DNA from: CAZLIC01 sp964559535 | GTDB taxonomy: Bacteria; Pseudomonadota; Alphaproteobacteria; Rhodobacterales; Rhodobacteraceae | Assembly: GCA_964559535.1 (NCBI GenBank) | Contig: CAZLIC010000093.1 | Span: 1 to 14,983, forward strand | Direction of reading: 5' to 3' | Length of the DNA: 14,983 nucleotides | Part shown: one piece after another, positions 7,415 to 13,590 of the stretch | How positions within the stretch are numbered: the first letter of the stretch is position 1 | Layout: every line of letters begins with the position of its first letter | Translations under genes and position numbers: made by a program | The notes under the pieces: generated by a model | The model's database searches: none | The model's input: the letters and a program-made list of their open reading frames with translations, nothing else | Told to the model about the DNA's origin: nothing

Positions 7415-8023
7415 ATGACACACCGACCGCTGATCGCCATCCTGCGCGGCATCACCCCGGCCGAGGCCGTGCCGGTGGCCGAGGCGCTGGTGGCCGCGGG
7501 CATTACCCGCATCGAGGTGCCGCTGAATTCGCCCCATCCGATGACGTCGATTGCCGCCATGGCGCGGGCAGTGGGGCAACATGCGCAGGTGGGGGCGGGC
7601 ACCGTGCTGACGGTGCGCGAGGTGGCCGAGGTGGCCGATGCCGGGGGCACGCTGGTGGTATCGCCCAACACCGATGCGGCGGTGATCGCCGCCACCCGGG
7701 CGCGCGGCATGGAAAGCTGGCCCGGCTGCATGACGCCGACCGAATGCTTTGCCGCGCTGGCCGCGGGGGCAACGGGGCTGAAGTTGTTTCCGGCGTCGCT
7801 GATCGGCCCGGCCGGGCTGAAGGCGATCAAGGCGGTCCTGCCGAAGGACTGCCCGGTCTATGCTGTGGGCGGTGCGGGGCCCGATAATTTTGGCGACTGG
7901 CTTGCGGCAGGGGCGGCGGGGTTCGGCATTGGCACGGCGCTGTACATGCCCGGGCTGTCGGTTGCGCAGGTGGCCGAACGCGCGCACCGCATTGTCGCCG
8001 CCTATGACGGAGCCGCCCGATGA
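7415..8023 (+). CDS. dgoA: 2-dehydro-3-deoxy-6-phosphogalactonate aldolase
   Basis: Class I aldolase of the KDPG/KDPGal family that splits KDPGal into pyruvate and glyceraldehyde-3-phosphate. It has 202 aa and a single TIM barrel. Motifs are LIAILRGITPAEA near the N-terminus, Glu34 in IEVPLNSP (proton transfer), VGAGTVLT (59-66), and the Schiff-base Lys123 in GLKLFPAS. The PLNSP form and the overall match to enterobacterial DgoA favour KDPGal over the Entner-Doudoroff KDPG substrate, and the adjacent dgoK agrees. A G-rich stretch (GGGGGCAGGG, about 7400-7409) precedes the ATG. The stop overlaps the lactonase start by 4 bp. Confidence 0.95.
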   Translation: MTHRPLIAILRGITPAEAVPVAEALVAAGITRIEVPLNSPHPMTSIAAMARAVGQHAQVGAGTVLTVREVAEVADAGGTLVVSPNTDAAVIAATRARGMESWPGCMTPTECFAALAAGATGLKLFPASLIGPAGLKAIKAVLPKDCPVYAVGGAGPDNFGDWLAAGAAGFGIGTALYMPGLSVAQVAERAHRIVAAYDGAAR

Positions 8024-8862
8024 TCTTTGATGCGCGCCCCTGCACGCTGGGCGAGGGACCGATGTGGCACCCGTTGCGCCAGCAGCTGTACTGGTTCGAC
8101 ATTCTGGGCCACCGCCTGCTGACCCGCACCGACGACGGCCAGCAGGAATGGCAGTTCGGCGAATGCGTCAGCGCCGCGGGCTGGACAGGGCGCGACGGGC
8201 TGCTGATCGCCTCGGAAACGCGGCTGTTTCACTTCGACCTCGAAACCGGCGCGAAAAGCCCGGTCTGCGCGCTGGAAGCCGATGATTCGAAAACCCGTTC
8301 GAACGACGGGCGGGCCGACCCGCAGGGGGGGTTCTGGATCGGCACCATGGGCAAGGATCCGGCATTGGGGCAGGGGGCGATCTACCGCTGGTACCGGGGC
8401 GAGTTGCGGCGGCTGTTCCCGAAGATCACCATCCCCAACGCCATCGCCTTTGCCCCCGACGGCCGCACCGCCACCTTTGCCGACAGCCCCACCCGCCGCG
8501 TCTGGCGCGTGGCGCTGGATGCCAGCGGCTGGCCCGCAGGCGAACCCGAGACCTTCTTGACGCTTCCACCCGACGGCCCCGAACCGGACGGTGCGGTGTT
8601 TGACGCCGAGGGGCGGCTGTGGCTGGCGGAATGGGGCGGGTTTCGCGTGTCGTGCTTCGGCCCCGATGGCGCCCGCGTGACCGAAGTCGCCTTTCCTGCC
8701 CCGCACACCAGTTGCCCGGCCTTTGGCGGCAGCACGCTGTACTGCACCACCGCGCTGCAGGGCATGGACGCCGCCGCGCGGCTGGCCAACCCCGCGGCCG
8801 GGCAGACCTTTGCCGCCTCGAACGTGGCGCAGGGCATTGCCGAACACAGGGTCCAGCTATGA
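8020..8862 (+). CDS. SMP-30/gluconolactonase/LRE family protein, probable galactonolactonase
   Basis: A six-bladed beta-propeller sugar lactonase, 280 aa. From context it opens galactono-lactone, the product of galactose dehydrogenase, to galactonate. The metal ligands expected for SMP-30 are all present: Glu12 in LGEGP, Asn140 in IPNAIAF and Asp190 in EPDG. The substrate-site loop RSNDGRADPQGGFWIGTMG spans residues 93-111. There is no signal peptide, so it is cytoplasmic. It overlaps dgoA and the GH42 gene by ATGA on both sides, embedding it in the operon. Substrate specificity (galactono- versus arabino- or xylono-lactone) cannot be read from sequence. Confidence 0.92.
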   Translation: MIFDARPCTLGEGPMWHPLRQQLYWFDILGHRLLTRTDDGQQEWQFGECVSAAGWTGRDGLLIASETRLFHFDLETGAKSPVCALEADDSKTRSNDGRADPQGGFWIGTMGKDPALGQGAIYRWYRGELRRLFPKITIPNAIAFAPDGRTATFADSPTRRVWRVALDASGWPAGEPETFLTLPPDGPEPDGAVFDAEGRLWLAEWGGFRVSCFGPDGARVTEVAFPAPHTSCPAFGGSTLYCTTALQGMDAAARLANPAAGQTFAASNVAQGIAEHRVQL

Positions 8863-10754
8863 AACGCACGCTTGGCGTCTGCTATTATCCCGAACACTGG
8901 CCCGAGGACTGGTGGGCCACCGATGCCCGCCGCATGGCCGACATCGGCCTGACCTGGGTGCGCATCGGCGAATTCGCCTGGAGCCGGATGGAGCCGCAGC
9001 CGGGCCGTCTGACGCTGGATTGGCTGGACCGCGCCATTGACACGCTGGGCAATGCCGGGCTGCGCGTGGTGCTGGGCACGCCCACAGCGACGCCGCCGCG
9101 CTGGATGCTGGACCGCCACCCCGACATGCTGGCGGTCGACGTGCAGGGCCGCCCGCGCGGGTTCGGGTCACGCAGACACTACGATTTCAGCCATGCGGCG
9201 TATCTGGAGGAATGCCGCCGGATCGTCACGATCCTGGCCGAACGCTATGGCCGCAACCCGCATGTGGGCGCCTGGCAGACCGACAACGAATACGCCTGCC
9301 ACGACACGGTGCTATCCTATTCGCCTGCCGCGTTGGGGGCCTTTCGGGACTGGCTGGCGCAGAAGTACCAGTCGCCGGATGCGCTGAACCGCGCCTGGGG
9401 CAACATCTTCTGGTCGATGGACTATGCTTCGTTTGACGACATCGGCCTGCCCAACCTGACGGTGACCGAGGCGAACCCCGCGCACTGGATGGATTTCCGC
9501 CGCTTCAGTTCCGACATGGTGGTGCGGTTCAACCGCGCGCAGACCGACATCATCCGCCGCGTCTCGGATGCCCCCATTGCCCACAACTACATGGGCCGGA
9601 TCACCGATTTCGACCATTTCGCCACCGGGGCCGATCTGGATATTGCCGCATGGGACAGCTATCCGCTGGGCTTCCTGTCGGACCGGCTGGAAGTTTCGGC
9701 CGAGCACAAGCGCGCCTTTGCCCGGCAGGGTGATCCGGACTTTCAGGCGTTCCACCATGACCTGTACCGCGCCGTGGGGCGCGGCAGGTGGTGGGTGATG
9801 GAGCAGCAGCCGGGGCCGGTGAACTGGGCCCCCTTCAACCCCGATCCCTTGCCCGGCATGGCGCGGCTGTGGGCGTGGGAGGCGTTTGCGCATGGGGCCG
9901 AGGCGGTGTGCTATTTCCGCTGGCGGCAGGCGCCCTTTGCGCAGGAACAGATGCACGCAGGCCTGTTGCGCCCCGATTCGGTCGCCGCCCCCGCGCATGA
10001 CGAGGCGGCACAGGTGGCGCGCGAACTGGCCGCGATGCCCGAGGTGCAGCAGGGGCAGGCGCCTGTTGCGCTGGTGTTCGACTATGCGTCGGCCTGGGCC
10101 TGGGCCACGCAACCGCAGGGCCGCGACTTTGACTACTTCCGGCTGGTCTTTGCCTTCTACCGCGGGCTGCGGCGGCTGGGGCTGTCGGTGGACATCCTGC
10201 AGCCCGATGCCGCCAGTCTTGCAGGGTACCGTCTGGTACTGGCGCCCGGCGTGGCCACCCTGTCCGATACGCTGAAGGCCGCGCTGGCCGCGCATGACGG
10301 CATCGCGCTGGTCGGTCCGCGCAGCAACGCCAAGACCGCCGGTTTTGCCATTCCCGTGCCGCTGCCGCCCGCGCTGTCGGGGCTGGATGCCACGGTGGCC
10401 CGGGTGGAGAGCCTGCCGCCCGACCTGCCGGTGCGGCTGACCGAGGGTGGCGCCTTCGTGTCATGGCGCGAGAAGGTGCAGGGCGGGCCGGTGATCGAAA
10501 CCACTGCCGACGGCTGGCCCGCGCTGGTGGGCGACCGGCTGCGCTATCTGTGCGGCTGGCCCGACGATGTGGCGATCGACCGGCTGCTGCGCGATGCCTG
10601 CGATGCCGCCGGTGTGGCCACCGAACGCCTGCCCGACGGGCTGCGCTGCCGGGTGGCGGGCGGCGTGCGGTTCTGGATCAACTATGCTGCGGACGCCGTC
10701 GAGCACCGCGGGCGGCACGTGCCGGGCGCCGGTGTATTCTGGGAGGCCGTGTAG
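8859..10754 (+). CDS. Beta-galactosidase, glycoside hydrolase family 42
   Basis: Retaining beta-galactosidase that releases galactose from lactose-like or other beta-galactosides. The 631-aa protein has the GH42 start GVCYYPEHWPEDWW (residues 6-19) on a TIM barrel (about 1-380), the acid/base Glu144 in QTDNEY and the nucleophile Glu315 in VMEQQPG, followed by the trimerisation and C-terminal beta domains. Length is slightly short but within the family. There is no signal peptide, so it is intracellular. The ATG overlaps the lactonase stop (ATGA). Upstream in-frame sequence lies inside the lactonase gene and is not GH42-like. It is the last gene of the operon, and its stop codon lies in a 16-bp tandem repeat. 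Pairing it with melA in one operon lets the cell use both anomers of galactosides. Confidence 0.95.
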   Translation: MKRTLGVCYYPEHWPEDWWATDARRMADIGLTWVRIGEFAWSRMEPQPGRLTLDWLDRAIDTLGNAGLRVVLGTPTATPPRWMLDRHPDMLAVDVQGRPRGFGSRRHYDFSHAAYLEECRRIVTILAERYGRNPHVGAWQTDNEYACHDTVLSYSPAALGAFRDWLAQKYQSPDALNRAWGNIFWSMDYASFDDIGLPNLTVTEANPAHWMDFRRFSSDMVVRFNRAQTDIIRRVSDAPIAHNYMGRITDFDHFATGADLDIAAWDSYPLGFLSDRLEVSAEHKRAFARQGDPDFQAFHHDLYRAVGRGRWWVMEQQPGPVNWAPFNPDPLPGMARLWAWEAFAHGAEAVCYFRWRQAPFAQEQMHAGLLRPDSVAAPAHDEAAQVARELAAMPEVQQGQAPVALVFDYASAWAWATQPQGRDFDYFRLVFAFYRGLRRLGLSVDILQPDAASLAGYRLVLAPGVATLSDTLKAALAAHDGIALVGPRSNAKTAGFAIPVPLPPALSGLDATVARVESLPPDLPVRLTEGGAFVSWREKVQGGPVIETTADGWPALVGDRLRYLCGWPDDVAIDRLLRDACDAAGVATERLPDGLRCRVAGGVRFWINYAADAVEHRGRHVPGAGVFWEAV

Positions 10755-10782
10755 GCCCGACGCAACGTAGGCCCGACGCAAC
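10751..10782. repeat. Perfect 16-bp tandem duplication across the GH42 stop codon
   Basis: GTAGGCCCGACGCAAC occurs twice head to tail (10751-10766, 10767-10782). The first copy carries the TAG stop of the beta-galactosidase gene at 10752-10754. It looks like a slippage duplication. No effect on the protein is expected because the first copy already stops translation. Confidence 0.9.
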
Positions 10783-10807
10783 CACGCGCCTGACCGTCGC
10801 CGTCTGC

Positions 10808-10839
10808 AAATGAAAAGGAGCAGCCGGTTTCCCGACTGC
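10808..10839 (-). terminator. Intrinsic terminator of the tandem small-protein genes
   Basis: On the minus strand, GCAGTCGG and CCGGCTGC form an 8-bp stem (one G-U pair) closed by a GAAA tetraloop (10839-10820). It is followed by TCCTTTTCATTT (10819-10808). It lies 26 nt past the stop of the first small gene. On the plus strand the stem has a C-A mismatch and no T-run follows, so it is not a convincing terminator for the beta-galactosidase operon. Confidence 0.7.
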
Positions 10840-10865
10840 CCCATTCCGAAAGCCCTGTCGAGCGA

Positions 10866-11048
10866 TCAGTCGGCCGAGATGGCGGCGGCGACGATCAGCA
10901 GGAGCAGCAGCGGAACCAGGATGCCGCCCGAGGACCTATTCGTATCCTCAACGACCACAGCAGGCTCCATGATCGGTTCGACGGTGCCGCCGGCGAAAGC
11001 GGTCGAGGCAGTGACGGCCAGAACGGCAGCGATAGCGAGTTTCTTCAT
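10866..11048 (-). CDS. Small exported single-span protein of unknown function, tandem paralogue 2
   Basis: A 60-aa protein I cannot assign to a named family. It has a Sec signal peptide (MKKLAIAAVLAVTASTAFA, cleavage likely after residue 19). A short acidic, proline-containing segment with VEPIMEP follows, then VVVEDT, SSGG, and a hydrophobic stretch ILVPLLLLLIVAAAI (about 43-57) ending in SAD. The mature product would be about 41 residues with one membrane span or lipid-interacting helix. It is 51/60 identical to the paralogue at 11197-11379, and residues 39-60 are identical. The start was chosen at the signal peptide; GGAG lies 8 nt upstream. Upstream in-frame sequence to 11114 overlaps the palindrome and is not signal-like. 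It ends before a good intrinsic terminator. Confidence 0.8.
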   Translation of the reverse strand: MKKLAIAAVLAVTASTAFAGGTVEPIMEPAVVVEDTNRSSGGILVPLLLLLIVAAAISAD

Positions 11049-11091
11049 GATAGGCTCCAGGTTGACAGCTGATGTCCGCGCACAGGTTTGA

Positions 11092-11133
11092 TCGCGCGTG
11101 ATCGGTCCTGACAACAGGACCGGTCACGCGCGA
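11092..11133. repeat. Long inverted repeat between the two small-protein genes
   Basis: Arms of 19 bp (11092-11110 and 11115-11133) surround a 4-nt ACAA loop and match at 18 of 19 positions; the odd pair is T11102/G11123. As plus-strand RNA this becomes a G-U pair and the stem is continuous. As minus-strand RNA it is an A-C mismatch. Neither side has a T-run, so a classical terminator is unlikely. An RNA-processing or stabilising hairpin between the genes, or a dyad operator, is more plausible. Confidence 0.8.
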
Positions 11134-11196
11134 CAGCCGAACCGGCGCGGCACTGCACCCAGGGGGCGCCAGCGACGCACCGGTCGGAGATCAAGC

Positions 11197-11266
11197 TCAG
11201 TCGGCCGAGATGGCGGCGGCGACGATCAGCAGGAGCAGCAGAGGAACCAGGATGCCGCCCGAGGAC
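11197..11266. repeat. 70-bp near-identical copy of 10866-10935 (3' ends of the paralogous small genes)
   Basis: The stop codon plus the last 22 codons of the two small genes differ at one base in 70 (10911 C versus 11242 A, silent), while the 5' parts are clearly more diverged. This points to recent duplication, gene conversion, or strong constraint on the C-terminal segment. Confidence 0.9.
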
Positions 11267-11379
11267 GACGTCGTTTCCGTCACAACCACTTCCGGCTCCA
11301 TCGTCGGCTCGACCAGACCGCCCGCGAACGCGGTCGACGCGGTGACGGCCAGCGCGGCAGCAAGCGCGAGTTTCTTCAT
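11197..11379 (-). CDS. Small exported single-span protein of unknown function, tandem paralogue 1
   Basis: A 60-aa protein, upstream member of the leftward pair. It carries a Sec signal peptide (MKKLALAAALAVTASTAFA), then VEPTMEP, VVVTETTSSSGG and the same hydrophobic tail ILVPLLLLLIVAAAISAD. Relative to its neighbour the changes cluster in residues 22-38, giving more Thr/Ser and removing the Arg. A strong GGAGG lies 6 nt before the ATG, better than that of the second copy. A 148-bp gap containing the large inverted repeat separates the two genes. No catalytic motif, cysteine or metal-binding residue is visible, so a structural or membrane-associated role is more likely than an enzymatic one. 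Its function is unknown to me. Confidence 0.82.
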   Translation of the reverse strand: MKKLALAAALAVTASTAFAGGLVEPTMEPEVVVTETTSSSGGILVPLLLLLIVAAAISAD

Positions 11380-11680
11380 AGTAACCTCCAGTTATCGCCC
11401 GCGGCCGGTGTTTCAGAGGCGGTCGCGCGCACCCAAGTGAATACCTCGTACGTTTGTCTAAGCAGCTTGGGCCATGGATTGCAATCGGATCGAAGTCGAA
11501 AAAGACCCTGTCGAAGTCTTGTCGTCAATTCGGCAACACTGTGACCTTTTCGCGCGCATCGTGTACTGGCGCCACCCCAGACGCCGACGGGCCGCAGGCT
11601 GACCCTGGCAGCACTGCGGCGCGCGCAATCACAGGCACAGCCATGGCCACGGGTGATTCGCCCCGCGCGCAGGCCAGGCG
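11380..11680. other. 301-bp gene-free stretch upstream of the small-protein genes and downstream of the first L,D-transpeptidase
   Basis: No convincing gene is seen. On the minus strand TTGACG (11528-11523), a 17-nt spacer and TCTTTT (11505-11500) form a weak promoter candidate for the small genes. TCGAAGTC occurs twice in direct orientation (11490-11497, 11511-11518), 21 bp apart, around that candidate -10. Near the transpeptidase stop, AATCAC (11627-11632) can pair with GTGATT (11653-11658), flanked by GCGCGC on both sides, but no T-run follows. Confidence 0.4.
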
Positions 11681-12283
11681 CTAGATCAGCAGAACCTGCG
11701 CGCCGACCTGCGTCATGTCGAACAGCTCGATGATGTGTTCGTTGTACAGGCCGACACAGCCGTTCGACGACCGGCGCCCGATCTTGCGGGTGTCGTGGGT
11801 GCCGTGAATGCGGTAGGCCGGCCAGCCCAGATACAGCGCGCGCACGCCCAGGGGATTGTCGGGCGCCCCGCCTTCCACCAGGTCGGGCCAGTCGGGGTTG
11901 CGCTCTTTCATCGACGCGGTGGGGCGCCACGGCGGGTTCACCACCTTCTGGATCACCTCGGTGCGTCCCTTGCGGGTCAGATCCTCGGTCAGCGGCACCG
12001 AGGTGGGATACAGCCGATAGACCGACTGGTCGGCCGACCAGAAATGCAGCGCCCGGCTGGTGATGTCGACCAGGATGGCGCCACCCGCCGTGCTGCTGAA
12101 ATACGGGCGCCAGTCCAGCATGCGGAAGCTGGACACGTTGTGGCGGTTGGTTGCCGAGGCCCCGGGGATCAGCTCGGTCGATCCATCCATGGCCGCGGCA
12201 GGAAACGCCGCGCCTGCGGCAATGACGGCGGCGCCACCCAGGATGGCACGGCGGGACAGCGATCTGGCGGGGGTGTCGGACAT
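11681..12283 (-). CDS. L,D-transpeptidase (YkuD domain) with Tat-type signal
   Basis: Periplasmic cysteine transpeptidase that forms 3-3 peptidoglycan cross-links or attaches proteins to peptidoglycan. The 200-aa precursor begins with a twin-arginine-like signal (SRRAIL at residues 10-15, then a hydrophobic stretch ending in AAA near 31). The YkuD catalytic core is at the C-terminus: His160 in RIHGT, then RKIGRRSSNGC with nucleophile Cys176. The residue after GCV is Gly, where many homologues have Arg (GCIR). The start is supported by GGAG 8 nt upstream. It is transcribed away from the CAP-domain lipoprotein gene. Which reaction it performs cannot be told from sequence. Confidence 0.92.
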   Translation of the reverse strand: MSDTPARSLSRRAILGGAAVIAAGAAFPAAAMDGSTELIPGASATNRHNVSSFRMLDWRPYFSSTAGGAILVDITSRALHFWSADQSVYRLYPTSVPLTEDLTRKGRTEVIQKVVNPPWRPTASMKERNPDWPDLVEGGAPDNPLGVRALYLGWPAYRIHGTHDTRKIGRRSSNGCVGLYNEHIIELFDMTQVGAQVLLI

Positions 12284-12308
12284 ATGCTCGGCTCCGGTTT
12301 TTCGCAGC

Positions 12309-12337
12309 TATGTACCTGCGCCTGCGTCACGGCGCAA
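12309..12337 (-). promoter_or_regulatory. Weak candidate promoter for the Tat-type L,D-transpeptidase
   Basis: On the minus strand TTGCGC (12337-12332), a 17-nt spacer and TACATA (12314-12309) lie 26-54 nt upstream of the start codon. Each hexamer matches consensus at only about three positions. The 170-bp region 12284-12453 must hold promoters for both divergent genes; nothing stronger is visible for the rightward one. Confidence 0.25.
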
Positions 12338-12453
12338 TTCACACTGGCTTGACCATGCGGAATGCGGTGCGCACATGCCGGGCTTGCCATTTGAACTACC
12401 GGCGGCGACACGGTAAGGACGCGGTCAGGATTGGAAACGGACGGACAGGAAGA

Positions 12454-12999
12454 ATGCAGCGCAGGACGGGTCTGCTTGGTCTTTCGGCGCTTGCGGTACT
12501 GGCAGCCTGTACGTCGGGCGCGCCCGCCATCGGCCCCGACGGGCGGCCGCTGCCGCAGGTCTACCGGATCGACGCGCGGCTGGCGCAGACCATCCCGTTC
12601 CGGTTCCTTGATTCGGTCAACGCCCTGCGCCGCGCCCGCGGGGCGGCACCGCTGGCCTTCAGCTCCGAACTGAACGCCGCCGCCGCGACCCATTCGCGCG
12701 ACATGAGCGTGCAGAACCGCCCCTGGCATTTCGGCTCGGACGGGTCATCGCCGCTGACCCGGGTGCAGCGCGTGGGCTATCGTGGTCGGCTTCTCGGCGA
12801 AAACATTTCCGAGACGTTCGAGACAGAGCTTGAAACCCTGTCGGCCTGGATGGCGCAACCCGATACCCGTGACGTGATCCTTGACCCGCAGGCCACCGAA
12901 ATCGGCTTTGCCTGGTTCCAGGAACCGTCGGGGAAAATCTGGTGGACAATGGTCACCGGCACGCAAACCGCCGTGCCGCTGGTGGCCGCGGCGCTGTAA
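12454..12999 (+). CDS. CAP-domain (SCP/PR1-like) lipoprotein
   Basis: A 181-aa exported lipoprotein. The lipobox LAAC places the lipidated Cys at residue 19, after a short hydrophobic signal. The CAP domain covers about residues 50-175, with NALRRARGAAPLAFSSELN, HSRDM (His80), the WHF His92, GYRGRLLGENISE (Glu116) and a C-terminal WTMVTGT strand. Its role in bacteria is poorly defined; an envelope or peptidoglycan-related function is suggested only by the two flanking L,D-transpeptidases. The start at 12454 was chosen because AGGAAG precedes it and the lipobox then has normal spacing. The frame is open upstream to 12310 but that part lacks signal character. Its stop lies only 5 bp from the convergent transpeptidase stop. 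Confidence 0.9.
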   Translation: MQRRTGLLGLSALAVLAACTSGAPAIGPDGRPLPQVYRIDARLAQTIPFRFLDSVNALRRARGAAPLAFSSELNAAAATHSRDMSVQNRPWHFGSDGSSPLTRVQRVGYRGRLLGENISETFETELETLSAWMAQPDTRDVILDPQATEIGFAWFQEPSGKIWWTMVTGTQTAVPLVAAAL

Positions 13000-13004
13000 C
13001 CGCG

Positions 13005-13502
13005 TCAGGGCCGGATGGTGATGGGCGTGCCGACGTTCACCATGGCATAGATCCGCTCCATCTCGCGGTCGTTCACCGCAATGCAGCCGATCGTCCAGTC
13101 ACCCCGCCGCGCCCCGGGCCCGTCGCCCTGGCCGTGGATGAAGATGTCGCCGCCCGGCTCTTTACCCTGCGAGGCCGCAAAGGCACGGTCGGCCGCATTG
13201 GGATAGCTGATGCGGATCGACAGGTGGTAGCGGCTGTTGGGGTTCTTGAAGTCGATGAAGTAGGTGCCTTCGGGCGTCTTGCCGTCACCCTCGAACTGCT
13301 TGTGCCCGGCAGGCGCGCGGCCAAGATCGACCTCGTATTCCTTCAGCACCTCGTTGCCCGACAAGAGCCACATCTTGCGGTCGGACTTGTCGACGACGAT
13401 GAAGGTCACGGGCGGACCGCTGTAGCGCTTGAACTTTGATCCGCCACAGGCCGCAAGGCCGAAGGCCAGGGCCACAAGAAGGAAGACGCGCACTGCCCGC
13501 AT
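13005..13502 (-). CDS. L,D-transpeptidase family lipoprotein (YkuD domain)
   Basis: A 165-aa exported protein with lipobox LAAC (Cys19) after a hydrophobic signal starting MRAVRVFLLVALAFG. The YkuD domain runs from about residue 30 (VTFIVVDKSDRKMWLL) to the end. It has GKTPEGTYFID, His123 in IFIHGQG and nucleophile Cys140 in WTIGCIAV. This WTxGC form resembles YafK-like enzymes more than the first transpeptidase in the window, so the two are not recent duplicates. I chose the ATG at 13502, which gives a normal lipoprotein signal; a TTG at 13556 would add 18 residues without signal character. It is leftward, downstream of the methyltransferase gene, and convergent with the CAP gene. Confidence 0.9.
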   Translation of the reverse strand: MRAVRVFLLVALAFGLAACGGSKFKRYSGPPVTFIVVDKSDRKMWLLSGNEVLKEYEVDLGRAPAGHKQFEGDGKTPEGTYFIDFKNPNSRYHLSIRISYPNAADRAFAASQGKEPGGDIFIHGQGDGPGARRGDWTIGCIAVNDREMERIYAMVNVGTPITIRP

Positions 13503-13528
13503 TGCCTGATCCGTTCGTCTGACGCGAA

Positions 13529-13556
13529 GGTATGCCCCGCCGATAGCGCAAGGCAA
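13529..13556 (-). promoter_or_regulatory. Weak candidate promoter for the lipoprotein L,D-transpeptidase
   Basis: On the minus strand TTGCCT (13556-13551), a 16-nt spacer and CATACC (13534-13529) lie in the 88-bp gap between the methyltransferase stop and the transpeptidase start. The matches are partial, and read-through from the methyltransferase gene is also possible. Confidence 0.25.
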
Positions 13557-13590
13557 GCGCCGTGCATAGGCGGTTTTCCGCGCCGCCCGT

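Noticed and set aside
10755..10865. A plus-strand terminator for the galactoside operon
   Set aside because: The only hairpin here (10820-10839) has a mismatch on the plus-strand side and is followed by a C-rich, not T-rich, sequence; it fits the minus strand instead.
11627..11658. AATCAC/GTGATT stem as terminator of the Tat-type L,D-transpeptidase
   Set aside because: Only six paired bases close to the loop, a long loop and no T-run on the transcribed side; recorded only within the gene-free stretch.
12349..12377. TTGACC-N17-CACATG as promoter of the CAP lipoprotein
   Set aside because: The -35 is good but the -10 matches consensus at only two positions.
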